DNA of 44,208 nt from an uncultured Oscillospiraceae bacterium (GCA_944387055.1 CALXDL010000032.1:1-44208); one strand, 5' to 3'. Numbered from the stretch's first letter, positions 16,965-26,211 are shown. Numbers and translations are program-made. The notes: generated by a model not told the origin, from the letters alone.

Positions 16965-17840
16965 TTATTTTAGGTCTTGCTTCTCAATGTATTGTTGAAA
17001 TCCGAAAAGCAACAATACACCGATAATAAGCCCTCCGCCAATAATCGTTGATAGTGGAGGGGACTCGTCAAACAGCAAAAAGCCAAAAAATGCAGAGAAC
17101 ACAATACCAGAATAATCGTATATTGCGATATCTGATACATCAGCAAGCCGGACAGCCATCGTCATGGAAAATTGTCCGATCATCGCAAATATCCCAACGA
17201 ATATCAAAAGCAAAATATCATGTAAAGATGCGCGAAAGGTGCTTGAAAGAGAACCTATAGCCGCAACGACCGTGCTGAAAAGCGAAAAATGAAAAACAAT
17301 AGTAAAAACATTTTCGCGGCTTTTCAAATAGCTTAAAATCACTTGGACGCCTCCAGTGATCGCGGCAGAACCCACAGCGCATACAAGTGGCAGTATCTCC
17401 GAGCCAAAAGAGGGCTGGATAGCAACATATGTCCCTATTATACACATGAACAACGCAGGGACAAAGATTTTAGAAGGTTTTTCTTGAAAAAAAGCCATCG
17501 CAAACATCGTTGCCCAGATAGGGGACGTTTTAGAAAACAGATTGACATCTGCCAACCTTGCATGTTCCGTAGCGTAAAACAGCAGGACGATACCTATAAA
17601 GCCTAAGCTAGATCTGGCTATAAGAGCTGGCTGATGCGCTCTGTCCCCGAATAATGGTAGTCCTCTCTTTCGCAATACGAGGAGCGAAAGAACTGTACTG
17701 ATAAAATTCCGGAAAAATATCTGTTCTATCAAAGAAACGCGCTCCGAGGTAATACGTACCACCACTTGCATCAAGACAAATGCCAGTGACGAGACCACCA
17801 TCAAACAGATCGCTTTTCCCTTTGCTCCTCTCTGTGCCAT
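16965..17840 (-). CDS. EamA/DMT-family permease
   Basis: 291 residues, almost entirely hydrophobic, with about ten membrane segments arranged as two EamA halves (about 10-140 and 150-285). Conserved-looking elements include RNFISTVLSLLVL near the start and YDYSGIVFSAFFGFLLFDE near the end, where DMT exporters carry their second signature. Members move amino acids, nucleotide sugars or other metabolites, often outward. It starts 5 bases after the amidohydrolase stop and is the last gene of the catabolic run, which suggests export or exchange of a breakdown product (inference). The substrate is not readable from sequence. Confidence 0.9.
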   Translation of the reverse strand: MAQRGAKGKAICLMVVSSLAFVLMQVVVRITSERVSLIEQIFFRNFISTVLSLLVLRKRGLPLFGDRAHQPALIARSSLGFIGIVLLFYATEHARLADVNLFSKTSPIWATMFAMAFFQEKPSKIFVPALFMCIIGTYVAIQPSFGSEILPLVCAVGSAAITGGVQVILSYLKSRENVFTIVFHFSLFSTVVAAIGSLSSTFRASLHDILLLIFVGIFAMIGQFSMTMAVRLADVSDIAIYDYSGIVFSAFFGFLLFDESPPLSTIIGGGLIIGVLLLFGFQQYIEKQDLK

Positions 17841-17845
17841 ATAAT

Positions 17846-19093
17846 CTAAGCAATAGACTTTACGATCTTGCCACCTAACATCACGATTTTTATCCGTGTA
17901 GGATCCCCCAATAAAGAAATTTCTTTCAGTGGATCTCCCTGGACAATCACGATGTCAGCCAATTTTCCGGTTTCTAAGGTGCCGATCTCTGGATTCATCA
18001 CGATCTCAGCCCCCGTCTTCGTTCCTGCGACGATTGCCTGCATCGGAGTCATACCTGCTACGACTAAACGCTCAAACTCCATACCATTCAGGCCATGGAC
18101 TCCCATTACTGCATCACCGCCGAAGTCAGCACCAAGCCCAATTTTGATTCCTGCATCGATTGCCATTTTGATGGATTTGTATTGACGCTCATAACAACTC
18201 GGGGTCTTTGCAATAGCCCAAGGTGCCAAATATTCCAAATTTGTTTTATTTTTGATATTTGTATAATATACATGCAAGATAGAGAGTGTTGGGACCAGCC
18301 ACTTTACCTGTTTCTGCATGACCTCGATGTCCTCTGGCTCGATATTGTAACCATGTTCGATACATGTCACGCCATTGCGGAGGGCCGCTTTCAGTCCTCG
18401 ATTACTGATACAGTGCGCGGCAGCGTATGTCTCATACTTTTCCGCTTCTTCCACCATCGCCCGGATCTCTTCATCGGAAAACTCTTGGGTATTGGTCCGG
18501 CTGCTTTGAGAAGTTACACCGGCCGAAAGCATCATTTTCACAAAATCCGCGCCATCCCGGAAATTTGTCCGGGCCGCTTTCCGCACTTCAGTGACGCCAT
18601 CCGCAATAAACGCCAACACGTTTCCTTTTTCGTTGTATTCCACAGGGAAGCTTTTAATCATATCAAAGTGCCCATTGGTCTGGGTGATGACCCGTCCAGC
18701 GCAGAACAAACGCGGAGACGTGATATATCCTTTTGCAATTGATGTTTTTAAATGCACAGACACGCCTCCGCAATCGCGGACCGTAGTGAAGCCTGCATCC
18801 AGAAGCTGCCCTAGCTCCTGGACTGCTTTGCAGACTTTCTCATATGGATGGATCTGATAGAGCTCATGAAAGCGGACAGACCCCATACCAATATGCTCAT
18901 GTACATCAATGAAGCCTGGCATGATCGTTCCATTTTCTACCTCGATTACTTTGGAGCATTCTGGAAGCGGATACTCGTTTTCCCTGCATACTGCCTTTAT
19001 CCGATCATTCTCAACTAATACCAGTCCTTTTTCGATGCTATCAGCGCCTGTACCGGTAATCACTCGGCCTTTTAGCGCATACAACTCGTTCAT
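17846..19093 (-). CDS. Metal-dependent amidohydrolase (imidazolonepropionase/prolidase-like)
   Basis: 415 residues with the binuclear amidohydrolase ligand set: His65 and His67 (DVHEH), Lys186 (DFVKMM) as a likely carboxylated bridge, His227 (AAHC), His247 (EHG) and Asp323 (LGADFGGD). The N-terminal beta-sandwich and the C-terminal GKLADIVIVQGDPL strand complete the usual composite domain. Relatives cleave Xaa-Pro dipeptides, N-acylated amino acids or carbamates, so an amide bond is the likely target. No signal peptide, so cytoplasmic. It follows the MBL-fold gene after 116 bases that hold a 17-bp stem-loop, and precedes the permease by 5 bases. Confidence 0.92.
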   Translation of the reverse strand: MNELYALKGRVITGTGADSIEKGLVLVENDRIKAVCRENEYPLPECSKVIEVENGTIMPGFIDVHEHIGMGSVRFHELYQIHPYEKVCKAVQELGQLLDAGFTTVRDCGGVSVHLKTSIAKGYITSPRLFCAGRVITQTNGHFDMIKSFPVEYNEKGNVLAFIADGVTEVRKAARTNFRDGADFVKMMLSAGVTSQSSRTNTQEFSDEEIRAMVEEAEKYETYAAAHCISNRGLKAALRNGVTCIEHGYNIEPEDIEVMQKQVKWLVPTLSILHVYYTNIKNKTNLEYLAPWAIAKTPSCYERQYKSIKMAIDAGIKIGLGADFGGDAVMGVHGLNGMEFERLVVAGMTPMQAIVAGTKTGAEIVMNPEIGTLETGKLADIVIVQGDPLKEISLLGDPTRIKIVMLGGKIVKSIA

Positions 19094-19128
19094 TATTGTA
19101 TCCTCCTCTCTTTATCTGAATATCTGAT

Positions 19129-19176
19129 TTTTCTTGTCTGATCCCATCCTATGATAGGCGGGATCAGACAAGAAAA
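19129..19176. repeat. 17-bp perfect inverted repeat between the MBL-fold and amidohydrolase genes
   Basis: TTTTCTTGTCTGATCCC (19129-19145) and its exact complement (19160-19176) enclose a 14-base loop that itself contains CCTAT-G-ATAGG. Neither side has a T run after the stem, so it is not a standard terminator. In the mRNA it would be a very stable stem-loop, fit to block 3' exonucleases or set relative expression of the genes on each side (inference). Confidence 0.85.
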
Positions 19177-19209
19177 TATCTAAAGTAAAAACGTGATATA
19201 TGTGGCTAC

Positions 19210-19968
19210 TCAATCAAAAGGATAATACGGATGGTCAAAGACCGCGGTATCATGGCCCGGTAGGATATACGCCCCTGTCTTCTCTAATTTCTTAAAAGTG
19301 GCGTGGTAAGCAAAGATATCTTGAAAAATTCCGTTCGGGATATGCGGACAGTAGGCAGGGCCTCCACTCCAATTCTCAAAGACAGGTACCGTGTCGCCTG
19401 TAATTGCAAATTTCCCGCTTTTCGTATCGACGATCACGCACTGACTCCCAGGACTATGGCCAGGAGTCAGGATGACATCGATGCCTGGAAGAATCGTATC
19501 GTCCCCATCCAACACTGTATACTTTGTGTGCATGTAGTAATCATTGCACATTCCCATTTCCAAACACTCATAACCCTCCATTTGGTTGAAATGAGGCGCA
19601 GCTGCATACTGTAATTCCGCACGCTGGACGTAAAATTTCGCGTTTGGAAATAGATGATTATTAGAACAGTGGTCAGGATGGAGATGTGTCAAGATCACTG
19701 TATCGATCGCCTCTGGATCGATATGGTGTAGTTTGAGTGCGGCCGCTGGAACCTGCTCCGGTGTCCTAGTCAGGCCATAATGATATTTGCTGAAGCGCTC
19801 CTGTTCATAGGGGCCGGTATCGACCATGATCCCCCGCCCATCCTCACCCTCCAGATACCAAATAATAAAGCGAAAAGTCCCGATCTCTCCCATATGTCGC
19901 AACATAACATTGACAGACCTATCACATGTTAGCGTCCCAACATCGATTGGAGTGATTTTATAATTCAT
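19210..19968 (-). CDS. MBL-fold metallohydrolase (N-acyl-homoserine-lactonase-like)
   Basis: 252 residues of the metallo-beta-lactamase fold. Zinc ligands: HLHPDH at 95-100 (His95, His97, Asp99, His100), His171 (TPGHSPGS), Asp192 (TGDT) and His239 (PGHDT). That full set indicates a binuclear hydrolase. The overall length and the Tyr/Phe-rich region between resemble AHL lactonases (AiiA type), but the same fold also cleaves other lactones, amides and esters. It starts 18 bases after dctM. Within a transport and amidohydrolase cluster, hydrolysis of a cyclic or lactone intermediate is possible (inference). Quorum quenching is an alternative. Confidence 0.9.
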   Translation of the reverse strand: MNYKITPIDVGTLTCDRSVNVMLRHMGEIGTFRFIIWYLEGEDGRGIMVDTGPYEQERFSKYHYGLTRTPEQVPAAALKLHHIDPEAIDTVILTHLHPDHCSNNHLFPNAKFYVQRAELQYAAAPHFNQMEGYECLEMGMCNDYYMHTKYTVLDGDDTILPGIDVILTPGHSPGSQCVIVDTKSGKFAITGDTVPVFENWSGGPAYCPHIPNGIFQDIFAYHATFKKLEKTGAYILPGHDTAVFDHPYYPFD

Positions 19969-19986
19969 GGTGATCGTTCCTTTCTA

Positions 19987-21264
19987 TTATCCGAAAATCA
20001 AGTTCGGCAGAGTCAAAGAGAGTGCGGGGACCACAGTGATAAGCACAAGCAAAATCAACAGCGGAACATAAAAGTTCCAGCCTTCCCGGACGATCTCCTC
20101 ATATCGTATTTTGCAAATTTTCGAAACCGAAAAATAGCACATAGCGAAGGGAGGAGTAATCGTTCCGACCATCACATTCAGTACCATCATCATTCCGAAT
20201 TGCACCAGATCTACTCCAAGCATTTCCGCAATGGGGACAAAGATTGGAACTGTGATAGCCAAGATGGAGTTTCCATCAATAAACATACCCATGATAATCA
20301 AAACGATGTTGATGACTGCCAGGATGAAATATTGGTTACTAGAAATCGTCAAAAGTGTATTTGCGACCAGTTCAGGGATCTTTTCCAATGTAACGAGCCA
20401 AGCAAACAGAGTAGATGTCGACATGATCAGCAAGACCGCGCCGGAGAGGATCGCCGTATCCAGCAGATTTTTTACCAGTCTCTTCCAAGTCAAGCCTCCC
20501 ATGATGAAAGCGATGACAACAGAATAGAATGCAGCAACGCCCGCAGCTTCCGTTGGAGTAAAGATACCCCCCAAAATACCGCCAATGATGATCACGACGA
20601 CCATCAATGCAGGAATCGCACGGACAAACGCCTTCCATGTTTGGGAAACCGTAGCCCGGTCCGACACAGGATAGCCACGCTTGTGAGAAAGGTATACGAT
20701 CATTGCAGAAAATCCAGCCGCCATCAAGATCCCAGGGAGGATCCCCGCCATAAACAGTCGGCCAATGGACACTTCCGCAAGGCCGCCGTATAGCACCAGT
20801 GGGATGCTTGGAGGAATGATCGGTCCGATCGTAGCCGTCACAGCCGTTACAGCACCGCTGAAGCCATCAGGAAAACCCTCTTTCCTCATGGCATCGACTT
20901 CAATTTGTCCAAGACCAGCTGTGTCAGCCAGAGCGGACCCGGACATCCCCGCAAAAATAAAGCTGCACAATACGTTTACATGCGCTAAACCGCCTTTAAA
21001 ATGCCCGACCAAGCATTTGGCAAAAGAGAATATCCGCTCGGTTATTCCTCCTTCGTTCATGATCTGGCCGATAAAGATATACAGCGGGACCGCCAACATC
21101 GTAAAACTGTCCATAGAGGCGACCATGCGCTGGACCATGATGAAAAGCGGAGTGCTCCCATCGATCAGGAGGACTGCTAGTCCCGCAAAGCCCAAAGCAT
21201 ATGCGATCGGCGCACCTAAGGCCATCGTACCGACAACGACGCCTAGCAGGATCACAATATTCAC
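19987..21264 (-). CDS. TRAP transporter large permease (DctM-like)
   Basis: The 425-residue, about 12-segment permease of a tripartite ATP-independent periplasmic transporter, driven by an ion gradient. Family-typical blocks are MSGSALADTAGLGQIEVDAM, TATIGPIIPPSIPLVLYG and the late GTITPPFAMCYF. Its start overlaps the dctQ stop by 4 bases (ATGA), so the two are translationally coupled. It works with DctQ and the DctP binding lipoprotein encoded upstream, which bring organic acids or amino-acid-like anions to it. Complete and intact. Confidence 0.95.
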   Translation of the reverse strand: MNIVILLGVVVGTMALGAPIAYALGFAGLAVLLIDGSTPLFIMVQRMVASMDSFTMLAVPLYIFIGQIMNEGGITERIFSFAKCLVGHFKGGLAHVNVLCSFIFAGMSGSALADTAGLGQIEVDAMRKEGFPDGFSGAVTAVTATIGPIIPPSIPLVLYGGLAEVSIGRLFMAGILPGILMAAGFSAMIVYLSHKRGYPVSDRATVSQTWKAFVRAIPALMVVVIIIGGILGGIFTPTEAAGVAAFYSVVIAFIMGGLTWKRLVKNLLDTAILSGAVLLIMSTSTLFAWLVTLEKIPELVANTLLTISSNQYFILAVINIVLIIMGMFIDGNSILAITVPIFVPIAEMLGVDLVQFGMMMVLNVMVGTITPPFAMCYFSVSKICKIRYEEIVREGWNFYVPLLILLVLITVVPALSLTLPNLIFG

Positions 21265-21752
21265 CCAACCGCCTCCTTCCCATGTGTCGCACGTTCCCTG
21301 ATCTGGCAGCCCCAGTGGAACAGGATATGATAGATGATCAAGATACTACCGACAGGCACCGCCAGAGTCTGGTAACCTTGCGGGATGGCAATCGTCACGA
21401 ATTTTGTTGTCATTTGATCCATTGCCAGTCCAAAGCCCGCAAATATGACGACAACATTGAATAATAGGATCAGAGCTTCAAATACAGCTTTCAGTATAGC
21501 TTTTGTCCGCTCTGAAAATTTGTCAATCAGAGCCGTTACATTCATATGCTCGCTTTCACGGCATGCGACCGCAGCTCCGATAAACACCAGCCAGACAAGA
21601 CATATCCGGCAGACTTCCTCGCTCCATGTCAGAGGATTGTCTAACACCTCTCTGCAGAAAACTTGAGCCGCTACCAGTAAGATCAGGATAAACGAAAGCG
21701 ATATCTCTACCAAATTTTCGACCCAGGAAATTACTTTGTTTACATTCTGCAT
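21261..21752 (-). CDS. TRAP transporter small permease (DctQ-like)
   Basis: 163 residues with four hydrophobic segments, the usual size and layout of DctQ. The region VFCREVLDNPLTWSEEVCRI near residue 35-50 matches the family motif around the second segment. It forms a complex with DctM and is needed for transport. It lies 18 bases after dctP and overlaps dctM by 4 bases. Confidence 0.93.
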   Translation of the reverse strand: MQNVNKVISWVENLVEISLSFILILLVAAQVFCREVLDNPLTWSEEVCRICLVWLVFIGAAVACRESEHMNVTALIDKFSERTKAILKAVFEALILLFNVVVIFAGFGLAMDQMTTKFVTIAIPQGYQTLAVPVGSILIIYHILFHWGCQIRERATHGKEAVG

Positions 21753-21770
21753 ATCTAATTCTCCTAAAAG

Positions 21771-22814
21771 TCATGGTGTTAGACTTTTTACATAGTCTAT
21801 CAAGCCTTCCTCCCACAAGCCATCTTCCGGGTCTTCTACAAGCGCTTTGAATTCATCCGTATAAAGCGGAGCAAAGAGCGCCTGCTGCTGTTCCGTATCG
21901 AAGTCGATCACCTCATAGCCATTGGCTATCAAATCTTTGATCTGCGTATCCTGCTCTTCATAAGCCATCGCAGTATGCATCTCGCCCAATTCATTTGCGC
22001 AGTCGATCAGCGCGGCTTGCTGTCGTTCACTCATACCCTCGAACAATTCTGCGTTAATAATCGGCCCCGCTTGGTTGTAAAAGTGTTTGCTCATAATCAG
22101 GACATTTGTGACTTCCTGGAAGCTCATGTTATACATCAAATTAGGCGGGCCATCCACACCATCCGCCATCCCCTGTTGAATAGAAGAATAGGTATCGGCC
22201 CAAGCGACTGGTACAGGTGACGCTCCCAAATATTTATAAGCAAGGCTCCATATCTGCTGCTCAGGGACGCGCAGTTTCATCCCCTTCCAGTCATCCGCAG
22301 TGTATACAGGTTCCTGCAACATCCATCCGCTAGGTACCCGGCCCCAACTGGTCGTCAAAACTTTAATGTTATAGTTGCTTTCCAGCGTATCCCAAAGCTG
22401 GACCCCTTTTTCACTTTCAAAAAAAGAAACTACATGTTCATTACTTGTAAACGCTCCAGGCATGCCGATGATACGCAGGTTCTCCATGCCTTCGTAGTCT
22501 TGGAACCATGAGAGTCCATCGGCATACATATCCTGAGAACCTAAACGCACTCCTTCGATCTGTTGGAGAGCCGTACCGAGCTGAGAGTTGGGATATATCT
22601 CGATCGTGATAGTCCCATCCGTGCGCTCATAGACTCTCTGTGCATACTCTTCAAGTACTGTCTGCAAGGAGTTGGTAGATGCGACTACCGTGCCAAGCTT
22701 GAGCGTATAGTTTTTCTCTCCGGAATCGCTTATATCCGCAGTGGCATCATTTCCGCAGGCGGGTAGCATACAGCAGATCACCAAAGAGAGACAAATGGCG
22801 AGCAGTCTTTTCAT
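21771..22814 (-). CDS. TRAP transporter substrate-binding lipoprotein (DctP-like)
   Basis: 347 residues. MKR, a hydrophobic core and the lipobox LPAC (Cys about 20) anchor it outside the membrane. The mature part has DctP hallmarks: YTLKLGTVVASTNS at the start, EIYPNSQLGTALQQIEGVRLGSQDM, and a helix around LKLRVPEQQIW (here MKLRVPEQQIW) followed by WADTYSSIQQGMADGVDGPP. In this family an Arg in the RVP region binds a substrate carboxylate, so the ligand is likely an acid. It starts 48 bases after the opine-type dehydrogenase stop, which suggests import of that enzyme's substrate. Confidence 0.94.
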   Translation of the reverse strand: MKRLLAICLSLVICCMLPACGNDATADISDSGEKNYTLKLGTVVASTNSLQTVLEEYAQRVYERTDGTITIEIYPNSQLGTALQQIEGVRLGSQDMYADGLSWFQDYEGMENLRIIGMPGAFTSNEHVVSFFESEKGVQLWDTLESNYNIKVLTTSWGRVPSGWMLQEPVYTADDWKGMKLRVPEQQIWSLAYKYLGASPVPVAWADTYSSIQQGMADGVDGPPNLMYNMSFQEVTNVLIMSKHFYNQAGPIINAELFEGMSERQQAALIDCANELGEMHTAMAYEEQDTQIKDLIANGYEVIDFDTEQQQALFAPLYTDEFKALVEDPEDGLWEEGLIDYVKSLTP

Positions 22815-22862
22815 GACGGTTCTCCTTTCAATTTATCTCTTTCACCTATTGAGTATCTGACT

Positions 22863-23963
22863 TTATTTCCCAGTGGTGAGACGTTCAAATATCTGTTCCT
22901 TTGTCATCCCCTCCAGCTTCAGATTCTTCATAGACCTGCCGGTCTCTATGTAATCCTCTTGATTCGCGGCGGATGCAATCGCGATCAGCGCGTCAATCAC
23001 TGGCGTCTGGACGCCGATACTTTTTGCAAGAGAAGAGACTGCCACAAGTGCATACGGGATGTCCTCAGTGACATAGCGATGTTTCAAAGACGACGGAGCA
23101 GAGGGCCCGATCCCTCCATGGACTTCACTGACGCTAAAAAATTCATAGATACTTTTACGTTCCCGATGTCCATAATACTCATGATTCTGTTCCAAGAAGT
23201 CTACCAATTTTACGCCGAAGCTCTCCGCAACTTTGAGACGTTCAGCATCCACTTGTTCAATATTATGACAAACGCCCGGTGTGCATCCTTCCCAATAGAA
23301 ATCATAGTCCCCTTTTGTCCATTCGATCCGGCCCATGTTTAGAAGCGCACCTGCGGGGTGGATGATCATATTATTATAGGAGAGACTCGTGTAAATAATA
23401 TTAGGCTGCGGTTGGAAAATACCTGGGAAAAACACATCCAACTTTTCTACAACACTTTCGATACGGTCACAGGGGATACTGGCGATTTCCATTTCATCTT
23501 TGATGCCAGTAAGATTTACACTAGTAGGACCAGTGCGCCGGCATGCAAATACATTCGATGCAGTCTCGCAAATCGTTACATCTTTATGGTTGCCATTCTC
23601 GCGGAGCGTGTTCAAAAATTCAAGAGCGCCAAATACAGCACCGGGATTCAGGACCACGGTCTGGCCTGTCTCCAAATAAGGGGCAATATCTTTTGCAATC
23701 GAAGCATGACCAAAACCAGGGACTACTACCATGATCACTTCAACATTTTTGATCGCCTTCTCTATATCCGTGGTGACCATAGCGATCTCACCATAGCCGG
23801 TGTCTTCTCCTGTAAGAGTCATCCCTCCTCGTTCCTTGATTGCGGTCAGATTTCCTTCAAATCTAGGCGAGTCATATAGATGTACTTCATGCCCGCGTTT
23901 TCCCAAATACGCGGCAAAAGTACAGCCTGCATTCCCAGATCCAAGAATCGCTACAGTTGCCAT
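22863..23963 (-). CDS. NAD/NADP octopine/nopaline dehydrogenase family protein
   Basis: 366 residues. The N-terminal Rossmann fold (1-170) starts VAILGSGNAGCTFAAYLGKRG; the C-terminal helical octopine-dehydrogenase domain (about 185-345) has NNMIIHPAGALLNMGRIE, with the His (in HPAG) that is catalytic in opine dehydrogenases. The family reversibly joins an amino acid and an alpha-keto acid into an N-(carboxyalkyl) amino acid. As the first gene of a cluster with an uptake system, oxidative cleavage of an imported opine is the likely direction (inference). AGGAGG precedes the ATG. The divergent MarR gene is 132 bases away. Confidence 0.9.
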   Translation of the reverse strand: MATVAILGSGNAGCTFAAYLGKRGHEVHLYDSPRFEGNLTAIKERGGMTLTGEDTGYGEIAMVTTDIEKAIKNVEVIMVVVPGFGHASIAKDIAPYLETGQTVVLNPGAVFGALEFLNTLRENGNHKDVTICETASNVFACRRTGPTSVNLTGIKDEMEIASIPCDRIESVVEKLDVFFPGIFQPQPNIIYTSLSYNNMIIHPAGALLNMGRIEWTKGDYDFYWEGCTPGVCHNIEQVDAERLKVAESFGVKLVDFLEQNHEYYGHRERKSIYEFFSVSEVHGGIGPSAPSSLKHRYVTEDIPYALVAVSSLAKSIGVQTPVIDALIAIASAANQEDYIETGRSMKNLKLEGMTKEQIFERLTTGK

Positions 23964-24023
23964 AATACATGCCTCCTAAATTATTTTGACTCCTTCATCA
24001 CATCTTTTTAGAAAAGGAGCCTA

Positions 24024-24051
24024 TTGACTTGAACTCAAAAATCTTTATAGT
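24024..24051 (+). promoter_or_regulatory. Promoter and candidate operator of the MarR gene
   Basis: TTGACT (24024-24029), a 16-base spacer and TATAGT (24046-24051) form a fair promoter. The -35 box is embedded in TTGACTTGAACTCAA (24024-24038), which is palindromic in TTGA-TT-N-AA-TCAA. A MarR dimer bound there would block its own promoter and could also control the divergent dehydrogenase/TRAP run. Confidence 0.6.
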
Positions 24052-24095
24052 AATATAATAGTAAAAACATTTCTAAGACGCTGGAGGACCGGATC

Positions 24096-24620
24096 GTGCA
24101 AGCGGATTTTGATTCCTTTAAAGAATTGATGTTCTTAGTCTACCAATGCGAGCAAGAAGCTGCTCAATATCGGGCTCTCCCTCATCGGTATGGAGATATG
24201 GTCCTCTATGCCGCAGAGGTACATATGCTGCGCGATATCGACCGGGCCGGAGTTACGACAGTTTCAGAAATTGCGGAAAAAAATGGTTGTTCCAAAAGTG
24301 CAGCCTCCCAATTGATCAGCCGCCTCTATAAAAAGGGCCTGATTCAAAAGTTGAACGATGATCAGAACCGAAGAAAGGTTTTAATCACACTCTCCGATAC
24401 CGGGAAGCAAATCAATGCGATCCATGAAAAAATGGACGTCGACATTTATCATAAACACTGGGATGTGCTGGGCTCCCTTACCCAAGAGGAGATCGACCGG
24501 TTCTCGATGTTCTTCAAACAGCTTCGGGCTGAATATGCACGGATGTCAAAAGAAGCTCAGGAAGAAGCAAAGCAGAATGCATCAGGAGTGCCGCAGGACC
24601 GTTCCAGAACAGATCCCTAG
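24096..24620 (+). CDS. MarR-family transcriptional regulator
   Basis: 174 residues. The winged helix-turn-helix spans about residues 35-110: TTVSEIAEKNGCSKSAASQL as the recognition part, then LIQKLNDDQNRRKVLITLSD as the wing. N- and C-terminal helices would form the dimer, where small ligands usually bind. The GTG start (24096) has CTGGAGG 9 bases upstream. It diverges from the opine-dehydrogenase/TRAP cluster and its own promoter carries a palindrome, so it is the natural local repressor, probably released by the cluster's substrate (inference). Its 3' end overlaps the convergent deacylase gene by 39 bases. Confidence 0.92.
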   Translation: MQADFDSFKELMFLVYQCEQEAAQYRALPHRYGDMVLYAAEVHMLRDIDRAGVTTVSEIAEKNGCSKSAASQLISRLYKKGLIQKLNDDQNRRKVLITLSDTGKQINAIHEKMDVDIYHKHWDVLGSLTQEEIDRFSMFFKQLRAEYARMSKEAQEEAKQNASGVPQDRSRTDP

Positions 24621-26171
24621 CGATTTTCCGCCCGCTGCAGTGATCGTTCCATTGACGATGGTATAGACGATGCCATCGGCATTTCTGTCCGGATTCTTAT
24701 AAGTGGCATTGTCCCGCAGCTTTTCCCAATCCAGCAAAAGCATATCCGCATAATATCCCTCTTTGATCTGGCCTCGTTTTTTAAGTGCAAATCGCTCCGC
24801 CGGAATGGAAGTCATCTTTTTCACCGCTTCTTCAAGAGTCAATATTCCTTTTTCCTTGACATAATGATCCAATATCCGAACAAAAGCTCCTTTGTAGCGC
24901 GGGTGCTGGCTATGATCAACAGATGGTGCTCCGTCTGAGCAGATCATGCTAAGGGGATGCGCGATGATGTGGTCCAGTTCCTCTTCATTTTGCATATAGC
25001 AAATCATCATGACCCGATTATGGTCGTGCCGAATCAAATCGATGGCGGAATGGATGGGATCTTCGCCTTGTTCCTTGGCAATATCTGCCAGTGTTTTATA
25101 CAAATATCGCTTTTCCTCGCAGGCCACGATGACGATTCCTTCCGCTGTGGCATTCGTATAAAGGCTGAAAAGCATCTTTTCCGGTGTGTTCATTTCCTCA
25201 ACGATTTTTTGGACCAAACCAGGGTCCTCTAATCGATCCAACAGGTCATTCTCACTTCCGGTAAGGACCCAAGAAGGCAATATATAGCAGAGTTTGATGT
25301 ATCCTGTAATATACGGATATACATCGAACATTACATCTGCACCTTTAGCACGTGCTTTTTCTATATGCTCAAAAAGTTGTGTACTTTTCCCCCAATTCTT
25401 TTTCCCAGTAACTTTCAGGTGGGATATTTGCATTTTTACACCTGATTCCAAAGCCACTTCGAGCATCTCATCCACAGCTTCGACCGCCATATGTCCCTCA
25501 TCTCGTCTGTGCGCCGCAACGATGGCTCCATGTTCACGGCAGACTTTAGCTAGTTCTATCAGTTCTGCTTTTGTTGCAGCGATCCCCGGTATATAAGATA
25601 GCCCCAGCCCAAGTCCGGCTGCTCCCTCTTCTAGGCTCTGCTCAAGAATATTTTTTACTTTATCCAACTCCTCCCGCGTGAGCGGACGGTCTGCATGCCC
25701 CGCGGCAAGAGTCCTTAGCGTCCCATGTCCAACCAGACTTGCGATATTGCTAGGGCTTCCCGTCGTTTCAATCGCATCCAAGTATCCACCCATTGTTTTC
25801 CAATCCCAAGGAAACATGAGCCCTGTGCCCGTGAGAGAATAGTACATATTCTTTAGCATGCTCTCCCATATCGGATCATAGGGTGCAGGCGTTGGCCCGC
25901 AATTCCCTACGATGTCGCTCGTAATTCCTTGCGCGATTCTTCCAAACTTAAATCGATTATCAAAAACTGCTGTTTCGAAATGACTGTGCGCATCTATAAA
26001 TCCAGGAATCAGTAAAAGTCCCTTAGCATCGATTTTCTCCTGTGATTCTGCGTTTTCCGGGATCATACCGATTTTTGTAATTTTCCCATTTTCGATTCCG
26101 ATATCTGCCTGATATCCCGGTGTACCCGTGCCGTCCAGGATCAGCGGCTTCCGAATAACTAGGTCAAACAT
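24582..26171 (-). CDS. N-acyl-D-amino-acid deacylase / D-aminoacylase family amidohydrolase
   Basis: 529 residues. The metal site begins with DAHSHFE (His62, His64) and the family-specific GNCGPTPAP with Cys91, the cysteine ligand typical of N-acyl-D-amino-acid deacylases. LGLGLSYIPG, SHLKVTGKKNW, CSDGAPSVDHSQHPRYKG (catalytic Asp in CSDG) and IPAERFALKKRGQIKEGYYADM follow as in that family. It would remove an acyl group from an N-acyl-D-amino acid or a similar substrate in the cytoplasm. The start at 26169-26171 has AAAGGA 8 bases upstream. It is transcribed toward MarR from its own strong promoter (26349-26377), with two palindromes between promoter and start. Confidence 0.93.
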   Translation of the reverse strand: MFDLVIRKPLILDGTGTPGYQADIGIENGKITKIGMIPENAESQEKIDAKGLLLIPGFIDAHSHFETAVFDNRFKFGRIAQGITSDIVGNCGPTPAPYDPIWESMLKNMYYSLTGTGLMFPWDWKTMGGYLDAIETTGSPSNIASLVGHGTLRTLAAGHADRPLTREELDKVKNILEQSLEEGAAGLGLGLSYIPGIAATKAELIELAKVCREHGAIVAAHRRDEGHMAVEAVDEMLEVALESGVKMQISHLKVTGKKNWGKSTQLFEHIEKARAKGADVMFDVYPYITGYIKLCYILPSWVLTGSENDLLDRLEDPGLVQKIVEEMNTPEKMLFSLYTNATAEGIVIVACEEKRYLYKTLADIAKEQGEDPIHSAIDLIRHDHNRVMMICYMQNEEELDHIIAHPLSMICSDGAPSVDHSQHPRYKGAFVRILDHYVKEKGILTLEEAVKKMTSIPAERFALKKRGQIKEGYYADMLLLDWEKLRDNATYKNPDRNADGIVYTIVNGTITAAGGKSLGICSGTVLRHS

Positions 26172-26190
26172 GTGTGAGTTCCTTTCTTTT

Positions 26191-26211
26191 ATTGTTAAGC
26201 TGCTTAACAAT
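26191..26211. promoter_or_regulatory. Perfect palindrome between deacylase promoter and start
   Basis: ATTGTTAAGC and its exact complement GCTTAACAAT flank a single T, a perfect 10-bp inverted repeat. It lies about 20 bases upstream of the deacylase ATG. A second copy of the core TTAAGC-T-GCTTAA is at 26323-26335. Probably a repressor operator, though a hairpin in the mRNA is possible. Confidence 0.65.
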
